A stretch of DNA of 64,000 nt from JAAYAY01 sp964563135. Its GTDB lineage: Bacteria > Planctomycetota > Planctomycetia > Pirellulales > Thermoguttaceae. Location of the stretch: positions 1 to 64,000 of the forward strand of contig CAZLWV010000023.1 of NCBI GenBank assembly GCA_964563135.1, in the 5' to 3' direction. Both the position numbers and the translations under genes were made by a program. A model generated the notes under the pieces. The model was given only the letters and a program-made list of their open reading frames with translations. It had not been told where the DNA came from and did no database searches. This document shows positions 37,644-46,282 of the stretch, in pieces; within the stretch, counting starts at the first letter, position 1; every line of letters begins with the position of its first letter.

Positions 37644-39758
37644 TCACTCGGCCTCGGGACTCTTCAGGGTACGGAAGCGGGGCGTTGCCTGTTCGGCGGC
37701 GCGGACCGCCTCGACGGCGTCGCGGTAGAACTTCTCCTGGGCGCGGAGAGGCTTGCGGGACTTGGGCAGCGGTTCGCTGCTGCCGTCCGGCAGCAGCCGG
37801 CGGGCCTTCACGTTGTCGGCAAACACCGTCTCGAGAATCCCGATCAGGCGGCGGCGCACGCCCGGATCGAGGATCGGGAAGATGATCTCGAGCCGATTGT
37901 CCAGGTTGCGCCGCATCCAATCGGCACTCGACAGGTAGACCTCTTCGTGGCCGCCGTTGCGGAAATAGAAGATGCGCGCGTGCTCGAGGTAGCGATCGAC
38001 GATGGAGCGAACTTCGATGTTCTCGGAGATACCTTTCACTCCGGGGCGGAGGCAGCAGATCCCGCGGACATTCAGAAGCACGCGGACCCCGGCCTGGCTG
38101 GCCCGGAACAGGGTCTGGCAGATCTCGGGATGCTCGAGCGAGTTGACCTTGGCCATGATCAGGCCCGGCTGTTCGGTGGTGGAAACGTTGATCTCCCGCT
38201 CGATCAGCTCGATGAACCGCTCCTTGAGCCGCCGCGGCTCGACGGTCAGTTTCGACCAGCCGACGGCCTCGGAATAGCCGGTCAGGAGGTTGAAGAAGGC
38301 GGCCACGTCGCTGGCCAGGTCGCGGTTGCGCGTGATCAGTCCCACGTCGGAATAGATCCGCGCCGTCTTGTCGTTGTAGTTGCCCGTGGCCAGATGCACA
38401 TAGCGCTGGATCCGTCCCGATTCGCGGCGGACGATCAGCAGAACCTTGGCGTGGGTCTTGAGCCCGGCGATGCCGTAGATCACGTGGCAGCCGGCGTCTT
38501 CGAGCTGGCGGGCCCAGGCGACATTGGCCGCCTCGTCGAAGCGGGCCTTCAGCTCCACGAGCACGGTGACCTCCTTGCCGCCGGCCGCAGCCCGGGCCAG
38601 CGCCTTCACCACGGGCGAATTGCCGCTGGTGCGGTAGAGGGTCTGCTTGATCGCCAGCACGTCCGGATCGCCGGCCGCCTCCTCCAGCAGATGCACGACC
38701 GGGTCGAACGACTCGTAAGGGTGGAACAGCATCACGTCCCGTTCCTGGATGGTCTGCCAGATGTTTTCCGATCCGATCAGGTCCTGGGGCGTCTGGGGCG
38801 GCCATTCGGCATCAGCAAGCGACTCGAACTCCGGCAGCGCAGCCAGTTGCCAGAGTCCCCTGGCGTCGAGCATGCCGCTGATCTCGTAGACGTTGTCCGC
38901 CTCCAGATCGAGCCAGTCCTTGAGCCAGGCCAGCAGCTCGCGGTCGGTGCCTGCGGAAACGGCCAGCCGGACGACCCGCCGGCGCCGGCGCATGATCACG
39001 GTTTCCTGGACGACCTTGAGCAGGTCGCTGGCGTCGTCATCTTCGATGGCCACATCGGCGTCGCGGGTCAGGCGGATTACGGTCCTGGCCGTCACCTCGC
39101 AGCCCGGAAAGAGCTTGTCGGCGTTGTCGGCAATCACGTCCTCGAGCCGGATCAGGTGGACGCCTTCGTCGGACGGGATCTGGATGAATCGCCGGCAATT
39201 GCCGGGGACCGGGACGATTGCCACCCGCTTGCAGGGTTGCTCGTCGATTTCCACCAGCATCTGCAGCGCCACGTTGAGCTGCAGTCCGGGCAGGAGTGGC
39301 TGGGGCGTGAGATCCTGGATTGCCATCGGGGTCAGCAAGGGATCCAGTTCGCGCGAGAAGTATCCGGCGGCGAAGGCGCGCTGCGATTCGGTCCAGCTTT
39401 CGCGCTCGTGGATGAACAGCCCGTGGCGGGCGAGTTCGTCGAACGCCTTCTGGATGCCTTCGGACTGCTCGGCCACCATCCGGTGGGCGCGCTGGGAGAT
39501 CGCCTTGAGTTGCTGGGTGGGGGTCATCCCGGCGAGCCCGCGTTTGCGGACCTTGGCCGATCGCTGCTGCATCAAACCGGCGACGCGGATCATGAAGAAC
39601 TCGTCGAGGTTCGAGCTGACGATGGCCAGGAACTTCAGCCGCTCCATGAGCGGGAGGTTCTCATTGAGGCCTTCGCGGAGGACGCGGTCGTTGAACTCGA
39701 GCCAGCTCAGTTCGCGGTTGAAGTAGTAGTCGGGAGAACTCAGGTCGGTCTTGGGCAT
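37644..39758 (-). CDS. ppk1: polyphosphate kinase 1
   Basis: A 704-residue PPK1, which reversibly makes polyphosphate from ATP. The N-terminal domain begins with YYFNRELSWLEFNDRVLREG and SNLDEFFMIRVAG. The core includes FHPYESFDPVVHLLEEAAGD and AIKQTLYRTSGNSPVVKALA. The two active-site His regions are GLKTHAKVLLIVRRE and YVHLATGNYNDKTARIYSD; the Arg/Lys-rich phosphate pocket surrounds them. Length is normal. It lies only 4 bases after the ppx-type gene, so the degrading and synthesising enzymes are made together. Confidence 0.96.
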   Translation of the reverse strand: MPKTDLSSPDYYFNRELSWLEFNDRVLREGLNENLPLMERLKFLAIVSSNLDEFFMIRVAGLMQQRSAKVRKRGLAGMTPTQQLKAISQRAHRMVAEQSEGIQKAFDELARHGLFIHERESWTESQRAFAAGYFSRELDPLLTPMAIQDLTPQPLLPGLQLNVALQMLVEIDEQPCKRVAIVPVPGNCRRFIQIPSDEGVHLIRLEDVIADNADKLFPGCEVTARTVIRLTRDADVAIEDDDASDLLKVVQETVIMRRRRRVVRLAVSAGTDRELLAWLKDWLDLEADNVYEISGMLDARGLWQLAALPEFESLADAEWPPQTPQDLIGSENIWQTIQERDVMLFHPYESFDPVVHLLEEAAGDPDVLAIKQTLYRTSGNSPVVKALARAAAGGKEVTVLVELKARFDEAANVAWARQLEDAGCHVIYGIAGLKTHAKVLLIVRRESGRIQRYVHLATGNYNDKTARIYSDVGLITRNRDLASDVAAFFNLLTGYSEAVGWSKLTVEPRRLKERFIELIEREINVSTTEQPGLIMAKVNSLEHPEICQTLFRASQAGVRVLLNVRGICCLRPGVKGISENIEVRSIVDRYLEHARIFYFRNGGHEEVYLSSADWMRRNLDNRLEIIFPILDPGVRRRLIGILETVFADNVKARRLLPDGSSEPLPKSRKPLRAQEKFYRDAVEAVRAAEQATPRFRTLKSPEAE

Positions 39759-39762
39759 TCGA

Positions 39763-41328
39763 TCATGCTTCTTCGAGGCGGATTCGCATTCCGTAGATGT
39801 CTTCGAACATATCGCCTTTGCCGGCGATGGCCTTGCGTTCGAGAACCAGGTTCTTGACCCCCGGAAGGACGATGATCAGCTCGTCGTCCTGCCGTTCGAA
39901 GCGGAGCAACTGGGCATTGCGGACCTGGCCCCGCGCGATGGCGTCGGCGGCGCGGAGGATGGCCGCCAGCTTGCTGACGATCACGCGTTGCTCCCGCGGA
40001 AGGCTCATGTATTCCATGTGGGACGGTTTGGGGACGCTGCGGCGGTGGTAACGGGCGACGTGGGCCACCGTGTTCATCTCGCGGGGCGTCAACCCGAAGA
40101 CCTCGGAATAGCGGATCAGGTAGTAACTGTGCTTGTGATGGGCGGGCGCGGCCACGTAGCCGCCGGCCTCGTGGAGGATGGCCGCCACGTGCAGCAGCAG
40201 CCGCTCTCGCGATCCCAGGCGATGGTCGGGCTGGAACTCGTCGAACAGCCGGAGCGAGAAACCGGCCACGTCGCGGGCGTGTTCGAGATCGACGTGGTAC
40301 TTTGCGGCAAGGGTCATCGTCGAATGCAGAACGCCTTCAACGACTTCCATGTCTTCTTCGCCTCTGACATTCCGCGCCAGATCCAGGACCAGCCCGTCGC
40401 GCATGGAGACGCGCGAGACGAGCATCTGGTCGACCTTGGTCCGGCGCAGCAGGGCCCGGTAGATCAGGAGCGCCGGCGTGAGGGTCTCGGCATCGGCGAT
40501 GGGCAGACCGTGCTTGCGTGCCGTCTGCTCGACACTCAGGTACTCGCACTCGGCGACGAGGCGGTCGAAATCCCTGGCGGCCACGCAGTACAAGTCGCTC
40601 GACTCGGTCGGCACTCCGATCTTATGGGCGGCAAATCGCACGTCGCCCCCGACTGCCACGAAGGACTGGATATTCTTGAGCGACACCGAACCTTCGGCCG
40701 AGGCAACGACCTTGGCAATATGGGGACTGAGGAAGTCGCCCGATCGGTCCGAGAATTCTTCCCCGCTGAGGAACATCTCCTGGAGCCGGATCGATCCGAG
40801 CCGGAGGCTGTAGGAGCTGGCAATTTCGCCTTCCTCGAGAACGATCAGCAGCGTGCTGCCCCCGCCCACGTCGGCGATGAGGGTGCGATCGCGGTTGACA
40901 CTGCCGGCGCCGGCGACGGCCTGGCGGACGGCAGAAACGGTCAGGCGGCTCTCCTCCGACGTGCCGATGACCTCCACGTTGAACCCGGTGGCCATGAAAA
41001 TCCGGTCGAGGAAGGTATCGCAGTTGACCGCCTCGCGAACGGCGCTGGTGGTTACGGCGCGGAGTTGCTGGACCTTGTAGAGGTCGAGAACCTGGTGGTA
41101 GTCGCGGAGTACGGCAATGGCCGCCCGCATGCTGCGATTGCCGAGCCGGCCGCGCCGGAACGAATCCTGTCCCAGACGCACCGCGCGGTGGAGCCGCTCA
41201 AGAGTCGCAATCTTCCCGTCGGGCAGGACTTCGGCAACCACCATGCGTACCGCATTGGAGCCGATATCGATCGCTGCAACCGTCTTGACATCTTCCGATT
41301 CTTCGCGAGTCGAATTGTCCCTCTCCAT
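39763..41328 (-). CDS. ppx: Ppx/GppA family phosphatase (exopolyphosphatase)
   Basis: A 521-residue protein of the exopolyphosphatase/guanosine pentaphosphatase family, splitting phosphate from polyphosphate ends. The ASKHA ATPase-fold motifs are AAIDIGSNAVRMVVAE (residues 18-33), LIADVGGGSTLLIVLEEGEI (about 156-175) and the FVAVGGDVRFAAHKI stretch (about 218-232). The last 190 residues form the HD-type domain, with HVAAILHEAGGYVAA and HHKHSYYLIRYSEVFGL. It sits between CHAD and ppk1 with gaps of 19 and 4 bases. Confidence 0.92.
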   Translation of the reverse strand: MERDNSTREESEDVKTVAAIDIGSNAVRMVVAEVLPDGKIATLERLHRAVRLGQDSFRRGRLGNRSMRAAIAVLRDYHQVLDLYKVQQLRAVTTSAVREAVNCDTFLDRIFMATGFNVEVIGTSEESRLTVSAVRQAVAGAGSVNRDRTLIADVGGGSTLLIVLEEGEIASSYSLRLGSIRLQEMFLSGEEFSDRSGDFLSPHIAKVVASAEGSVSLKNIQSFVAVGGDVRFAAHKIGVPTESSDLYCVAARDFDRLVAECEYLSVEQTARKHGLPIADAETLTPALLIYRALLRRTKVDQMLVSRVSMRDGLVLDLARNVRGEEDMEVVEGVLHSTMTLAAKYHVDLEHARDVAGFSLRLFDEFQPDHRLGSRERLLLHVAAILHEAGGYVAAPAHHKHSYYLIRYSEVFGLTPREMNTVAHVARYHRRSVPKPSHMEYMSLPREQRVIVSKLAAILRAADAIARGQVRNAQLLRFERQDDELIIVLPGVKNLVLERKAIAGKGDMFEDIYGMRIRLEEA

Positions 41329-41347
41329 CAGGGTCCTTGCCTTCCCG

Positions 41348-42451
41348 TCATAGCCAGTCCTCGCCGACCGCCGTCTTCACGGGCGGGGGCGGGGCCTGCT
41401 GGTCGAAAACGTCGGAATCATCGTCGGCGTCGATCTCCTCATCCTCCTTGGCGGCCTCTTCGTCATCGTCCGACGGCGGGACATTGCCTCGCAGGGCGCA
41501 GCAGCCGACCAGCTCGCGCAGCGCGTCCCAGTAGGCCTCCTGCTTCAACTCTCGCCAGTAGGCGACCAGTTCGTCGAACAGGCGCCTGCGCGTGGTGCGC
41601 CGTTCGGTCCGAAGATACTCGATGCCCGCGGCGAGTCGACCCAGATGTCCGTTGTGGCCGTAGCGTTCGGCAAGCCGCTTGCCCTCCTCACCAAGCGTGG
41701 CCGCAAGGTGCTCGACCCAGACGTCGCAATCGTGGATGTCGCCAAGCAGGGTCTGGATCCGCTTGACGGTGGCCAGATAGTCGTCGAGCCGGCCCGCGTA
41801 GGCCGGTTTGCAGATTTCGAGGGTGTAGCGGAGCTGCTTGGCGCCGATCCGCATCTCATGGTGCCCCTCTTCGTTCTGCGGATCCTCGAGGCTGTCCTGG
41901 TAGTCCAGGAACTCGTCGAGGTTCTCGGTGATCTGCTGTTCGAGCCGGGTGAAGAGTTCGCGGCCCGTCAGGCGGACATGCTTCTGATTCAGGTCGGCAA
42001 GGGTGACCTTCGACGCGTCGAGAAGGTCCTTGATGACTCCGCGGGCCACGGCCCGTTCGGCCGCCGCGATCACGGTGGGCTGCAACTGCTCGCGCTGATG
42101 CTCCAACCCGACCACGATACGGGCGATTCCCGGCAGAAGCGCCCGGTCGTTGAGATCGGCAAGGAATCGCCAGAGAAAATCGGCCTGCACGTCCTTGTCG
42201 CGCGCATCGCCGAGGCCCTTGAGGAGCTTGCGGATCTCCTTGCGCCACATCTTGTGGTGTTTTCGCGGAAAACAATCCTGACTCATCTGCAGCACGGCGC
42301 GCAGACGCCGACAGGCAACGCGAGCCCGGTGAACAAACTCGATGTCATCGCTTTCGCGCAGGCCGACCATCTGGCCCGACAACTGCCTCGCCTGCTTGCG
42401 AAGGTATCGCGTGGTGAGCAGAAGATAGCTTTGGGTGTCGACAGTCTTCAT
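41348..42451 (-). CDS. CHAD domain protein with acidic tail
   Basis: A 367-residue CHAD protein (conserved histidine alpha-helical domain). The domain is a helical repeat with basic faces that bind polyphosphate; such proteins target polyphosphate granules. Typical parts are DIEFVHRARVACRRLRAVLQ (around residues 36-55), LKGLGDARDKDVQADFL and, in the second half, HHEMRIGAKQLRYTLEICKP. The final 50 residues are very acidic (SDDDEEAAKEDEEIDADDDS) and then Pro-rich, which is odd for a polyanion-binding protein and may control binding. No CYTH domain is fused. It is the first gene of the CHAD-ppx-ppk1 operon. Confidence 0.9.
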   Translation of the reverse strand: MKTVDTQSYLLLTTRYLRKQARQLSGQMVGLRESDDIEFVHRARVACRRLRAVLQMSQDCFPRKHHKMWRKEIRKLLKGLGDARDKDVQADFLWRFLADLNDRALLPGIARIVVGLEHQREQLQPTVIAAAERAVARGVIKDLLDASKVTLADLNQKHVRLTGRELFTRLEQQITENLDEFLDYQDSLEDPQNEEGHHEMRIGAKQLRYTLEICKPAYAGRLDDYLATVKRIQTLLGDIHDCDVWVEHLAATLGEEGKRLAERYGHNGHLGRLAAGIEYLRTERRTTRRRLFDELVAYWRELKQEAYWDALRELVGCCALRGNVPPSDDDEEAAKEDEEIDADDDSDVFDQQAPPPPVKTAVGEDWL

Positions 42452-42844
42452 AGGTTCGCACTTTCACCGGCCAGCCGGATGCCCCCACAGGCCCGACCGG
42501 CAGTTCCTTCGTCCGCTCCCCGGTCAATTACTGCAGACAACTCTATCCAGACGAAGATTGCCCCATTCTCACATTTTACCGTGGAAACAGGCCCCTGTTG
42601 GGATCCAAGAACGGATCCCCCCGCTCCCGGGAGGCGCTGCAAGATCCTCGCCGACAATATGAATGCTATCGGTCGTGGAGGGGTCCAGCAAGCACACCCT
42701 CCCACCTGCGGAGACCACGGCGGGGGGGACTGTTTTGCCAGTTCCCAACGAGCCGGCACGGCGCGCCGCTACAGAACCCGTAACCCCTACATCCGGCACG
42801 CCTTGTGTCCGTGCCAGACAGCCCCCCCTGGCCAGGAGGCCGCA
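42452..42844. other. intergenic region with one hairpin
   Basis: About 390 bases between the CHAD gene and the end of the rhamnosidase gene, both leftward. A perfect 7-bp hairpin, GGGATCC-AAGAAC-GGATCCC, lies at 42600-42619; it lacks a T-run on either strand. No supported gene. The promoter of the polyphosphate operon must be here but I cannot pick one with confidence. Confidence 0.5.
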
Positions 42845-45730
42845 TCACGGGGATGAAACGAACTGGTACTTGCCACCTCCAATCGACACGCGAACTCGCC
42901 CCGATCGGCTCTCCTGCACGCGGACACCTGGTGCTTGATCGAGCGGCAGACCGCTCTCAGTGACCGCGGTGACGGTGCTGGCGGGGATATCGACCGTGGC
43001 GGCTGTATTGGCCGGCACGACGACATCCAACAGGAAGCGATCGGCCTGGCGGCGCCAGTGGCTGGCGATGCGGCCGCGTATCGAGTCGTATTCCGCGCGG
43101 ACCCAGTCGATGGGCGGCGTCTCCGGATTGCTCTCCCGGGTTTGCGGGGCAGGGCGAATCACGACCTCGGCGAATCCGGGAGCACCCTGATCGATTCCCG
43201 CCAGGGTGGTAAACATCCACTCGCAGACCGCTCCGAACGAGTAGTGGCTGAAGGAGTTCATACCTGCCATGAAACCTTCGTCTTTGGTGAAGCTGTTCCA
43301 GCGTTCCCAGATGGTCGTGGCGCCGTTCTCGATCTCGTAGCCCCACGACGGGAAGCGGCGGCTCTGCAGCAGGCGCCCCGCCAGGTCGTTGTGGCCGCAG
43401 GCGGAAAGAACGGGCAGCAGGTGTTTCGTGCCGAGAAAGCCGGTGGCCATGCGAACCTCGTTCTCGCGGATCATGTCGGCTAGCCGATCGGCATAGGCCT
43501 GGCGCAGATGGCCGGGCACCAGCCCCACGTAGAGCGCCAGGGCGTGGGCCGACTGGGTCTGGACCGTCAGTCGCCCTTCGGCGTCGATGTACTTCTTCGC
43601 ATAGGCCGCGGCAATCGCACCGAACCACTCTCGATATTTCCTGGCCGCCTCCGGCTTGCCGAGGGCCTCGGCCATTTCGGCCATCAGCTTGGACGAATAC
43701 GCGAAGTAGATCGTGTCGACGTATTCGACGGGCGTGGTCTCGTTCAGCGCAAGCCAGTCGCCCCAGCCATTACCCAGGGCCACGCCGAGAAAATCGGGAC
43801 TCACGCGGCGCCGGTACTCCATGAACCGCTCCATCGATTCCCAATGCCGTTCAAGAACGCGTTGGTCGTCGTAGGCCCGGTAGATCGTGTAGGGGCAGAT
43901 CACGCCGGCGTCCATCCAGGCCGTGGCAAAGGCGCGCTTCGGCTTGCCGTGCTGCATGGGGTAGGGGGCGTAGTCGGGATAGGGGCCGTCGGGAAGCTGA
44001 GCTTCCTCCAGGTCTTGGAGCCACTTGGTGAAGAACGCGGCGACGTCGGCATTGAGGCTGGCCGTGCGGGCGTAGATCTGGGCGTCGCCGGTCCAGCCCA
44101 GCCGTTCGTCGCGCTGGGGGCAGTCGGTGGGGATTTCGAGGAAGTTGGCCCGCTGGGTCCAGACGACGTTGCGGAACAACTGGTTGACCATCGCGTCGGA
44201 ACACTCGAACGAACTGGCCAGCGGGGTCTGGGAGTGGATGACCAGGCCCGTCACGGCATCGAGCTGCGGTTTGCCGGGGTAGCCGGTCAGCTCCACGAAC
44301 TGGAAGCCGTGGTAGGTGAATCGGGGCGTCCAGACCTCGCCTTCCGGATCGCCGCGGAGGATGTAGGTATCGGTGGCCCGGGCCTTGCGGAGGTTTTCGG
44401 TCATCAGCCGTCCGTCGGTGTGGAGCATCTCCCCATGGCGGATCTGGATTCTGGCCCCCGCTGGGCCGCGGACCTTGAGCCGCACGACGCCCGAGAAGTT
44501 CTGGCCCATGTCGAAGATGTACACGCCCGGACCGGGCTCGGTGATCGCCCGGGGCCGGATCTCCTCGATCGGCACAACGGGCACGCCGGGGTGGGCCTGC
44601 ATGCGCGGCGGCTTGCGGAACCCCAGCTCCACCTCGCGGGGTCCGCTCTGGTCGATGAACTGGGCCTTGAGGCTGCCGTTGTCCTCGGCCGCGACGGCGG
44701 CAGTCCAGGTCGAATCGTCGAAGCCGGGCGACGACCATCCGGCCAGTTCGAGCCGTGCGTCGTAGCTCTCGCCCATGAGCATGTCGGCCTCCAGGATGGG
44801 CCCCGTTGCCACTTTCCAGGTGGGATCGGTGGCGATCGTTTCTCTGGAACCATCGGCATATTCCAGTTCAAGCTGGACAAGCATCGCAGGCGTCTTGCCA
44901 TACATGTACCGCCCGCAGCGATTGGGTCCGTAGCCGACCAGGAGCCCGTAGCCCACATAGCCGGCATACCAGCCGTCGGCCACGATCGCCCCAAGAACGT
45001 TCTGCCCCTGGCGGATCATGTCGGTCACATCGAAGGTGTTGTAGAGACAGCGTTTTGCATAATCGCACCAGCCGGGCGTGAACATCGACCGGCCCACGCG
45101 GCGGCCATTGATCTCCAGTTCGTAGATGCCGAGGGCCGAGGCGTACACCGTGGCGCGGCGGACTTCGTTGGCGGCTTCCAGCGGCTTGCGGTAGTAACGG
45201 GCGGGCGGAAGCACCATCTTCTCCTGCGAAGCCTCCAGCGGCGAATCGTCGCGGAAGCTGATCCACCGGGCCTGCCAGTCAGCCGGATCCAGCAGCCCCA
45301 TCGACCACTGCGCCGTCTCGCTCCAGGCGGACGGCCGTCCGGCCCCGTCCCAGGACATCACCTTCCAATAACACGGCTGCCGCGACGCCAGGGCCTTCCC
45401 GGCGTAGGGAATGTTGACGGTCTGGCTGCTCTCCACGCGGCCGGAATCCCACAAGTCGCCGTTGTCCTTGGCGAGCTCTCCGGCACTCGTGGCAACGAGA
45501 ATTCGCCAGGCCGTCTGACACTCCCCGCGCTGGTCGGAGGTGACGATCCAGCTCAGGCGCGGGGCCGTTTCATCGATCCCCAGCGGATCGGGCAGATACT
45601 CGCACCGGAGCCGTTCGACCTTGAGGCCGGCAGGCTCGGCGGCCCCGGTGGGGGCGGGTCCGAGGGCAAGGGTGCAGAGCGTCAGGGAAAAAGCGGCGAG
45701 CACGGCAAAGCGATGCAGGTTGTGGTTCAT
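42845..45730 (-). CDS. alpha-L-rhamnosidase, GH78
   Basis: A secreted enzyme of about 961 residues that removes alpha-linked rhamnose from polysaccharides or glycosides. A signal peptide (MNHNLHRFAVLAAFSLTLCT, ending near GAAEPAG) leads in. Then come an Ig-like N-terminal domain (RLRCEYLPDPLGIDETAPRL), two jelly-roll domains (with GRYMYGKTPAMLVQLELEY and FDMGQNFSGVVRLKVRGPAG), the (alpha/alpha)6 catalytic barrel (IPTDCPQRDERLGWTGDAQI, with the acidic residues of the active site; FTKDEGFMAGMNSFSHYSFG) and a C-terminal beta domain. An in-frame ATG at 45742 is possible; 45730 is chosen for its compact signal peptide and GAGG 12 bases ahead. The longer frame to 45943 has no support. It is divergent from the RmlD-like gene. 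Confidence 0.92.
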   Translation of the reverse strand: MNHNLHRFAVLAAFSLTLCTLALGPAPTGAAEPAGLKVERLRCEYLPDPLGIDETAPRLSWIVTSDQRGECQTAWRILVATSAGELAKDNGDLWDSGRVESSQTVNIPYAGKALASRQPCYWKVMSWDGAGRPSAWSETAQWSMGLLDPADWQARWISFRDDSPLEASQEKMVLPPARYYRKPLEAANEVRRATVYASALGIYELEINGRRVGRSMFTPGWCDYAKRCLYNTFDVTDMIRQGQNVLGAIVADGWYAGYVGYGLLVGYGPNRCGRYMYGKTPAMLVQLELEYADGSRETIATDPTWKVATGPILEADMLMGESYDARLELAGWSSPGFDDSTWTAAVAAEDNGSLKAQFIDQSGPREVELGFRKPPRMQAHPGVPVVPIEEIRPRAITEPGPGVYIFDMGQNFSGVVRLKVRGPAGARIQIRHGEMLHTDGRLMTENLRKARATDTYILRGDPEGEVWTPRFTYHGFQFVELTGYPGKPQLDAVTGLVIHSQTPLASSFECSDAMVNQLFRNVVWTQRANFLEIPTDCPQRDERLGWTGDAQIYARTASLNADVAAFFTKWLQDLEEAQLPDGPYPDYAPYPMQHGKPKRAFATAWMDAGVICPYTIYRAYDDQRVLERHWESMERFMEYRRRVSPDFLGVALGNGWGDWLALNETTPVEYVDTIYFAYSSKLMAEMAEALGKPEAARKYREWFGAIAAAYAKKYIDAEGRLTVQTQSAHALALYVGLVPGHLRQAYADRLADMIRENEVRMATGFLGTKHLLPVLSACGHNDLAGRLLQSRRFPSWGYEIENGATTIWERWNSFTKDEGFMAGMNSFSHYSFGAVCEWMFTTLAGIDQGAPGFAEVVIRPAPQTRESNPETPPIDWVRAEYDSIRGRIASHWRRQADRFLLDVVVPANTAATVDIPASTVTAVTESGLPLDQAPGVRVQESRSGRVRVSIGGGKYQFVSSP

Positions 45731-45914
45731 GCGGGAGTTCATCCTCAGAGGTTGTTTCGATCTTCGAGCCGGCTTTCCGCCCGGAAACGGGTCATTATGG
45801 CCTCGCTTCAGCCATCTGAAGCAAGGACTTCCGATCGGGAGGCGACTGGCGGAGGTTGGACTGGAAAAGAGATTCCAGGCCTCTGAGCGTGCTGGTGATC
45901 GACCGCTCTTTGGG

Positions 45915-45960
45915 CCGCCTGCCGACGTTTCCAGCGACTTCACTGGGCCGAAGTGTTACG
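45915..45960 (+). repeat. diverged 45-bp repeat, copy A
   Basis: Reads CGCCTGCCGACGTTTCC... then ...ACTTCACTGGGCCGAAGTG. It aligns with copy B at 46236-46282 over about 40 bases with a handful of differences. Purpose unknown. Confidence 0.5.
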
Positions 45961-46135
45961 CCATTCTAGCCTCATCCCGGGCTGATATCGAGCGGACCGG
46001 AACCGGCGGCAGAGACGCCCTTGCCGCGCATGCGGCCGAGGTTTCATCTTCCGGCACATTGGGGGGGATGGTAGAATTGAGGATTCCGCCAGATTCTGGC
46101 GGGCCTCCCAACAAGCTTCGCATCCGGTCAGCCGT

Positions 46136-46176
46136 GTGAAGTGGCAGGAATTCCGGTCGGAAGGCGGGCCAGGCGG
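46136..46176 (-). repeat. diverged repeat, inverted copy C
   Basis: Begins GTGAAGTGGCAGGAA and ends with GGCGGGCCAGGCGGG. Its reverse complement resembles copy B downstream, so B and C form an imperfect inverted repeat with about 55 bases between the arms. Confidence 0.45.
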
Positions 46177-46235
46177 GTCAAATCGGCAACGTAACTGGAC
46201 GCCTCCAGGCGATCCTTCCGTGGTTCGCCTCCTTG

Positions 46236-46282
46236 CCCGCCTGTCGACCTTTCCGGCCACTTCACCTGGCGGAAGTGCTGCC
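46236..46282 (+). repeat. diverged 45-bp repeat, copy B
   Basis: Reads CCCGCCTGTCGACCTTTCC... then ...ACTTCACCTGGCGGAAGTG and ends right at the ATG of the RmlD-like gene. It supplies that gene's ribosome binding site (GGAAG). Direct match to copy A, inverted match to copy C. Confidence 0.5.

Larger units (their letters stand above)
45743..46282. other. divergent intergenic region with diverged repeats
   Basis: About 540 bases between the rhamnosidase and the RmlD-like gene. No gene is supported. Three related stretches of about 40 bases are seen: two direct (45915-45960 and 46236-46282) and one inverted (46136-46176). No strong promoter was singled out. Confidence 0.5.

Noticed and set aside
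42600..42619. GGGATCC-N6-GGATCCC hairpin as a terminator
   Set aside because: No T-run on either strand and it lies far from the end of the rhamnosidase gene; kept only as a note on the gap.
43508..45886. 792-residue plus-strand frame opposite the rhamnosidase
   Set aside because: Antisense shadow; the minus strand carries a complete GH78 enzyme.
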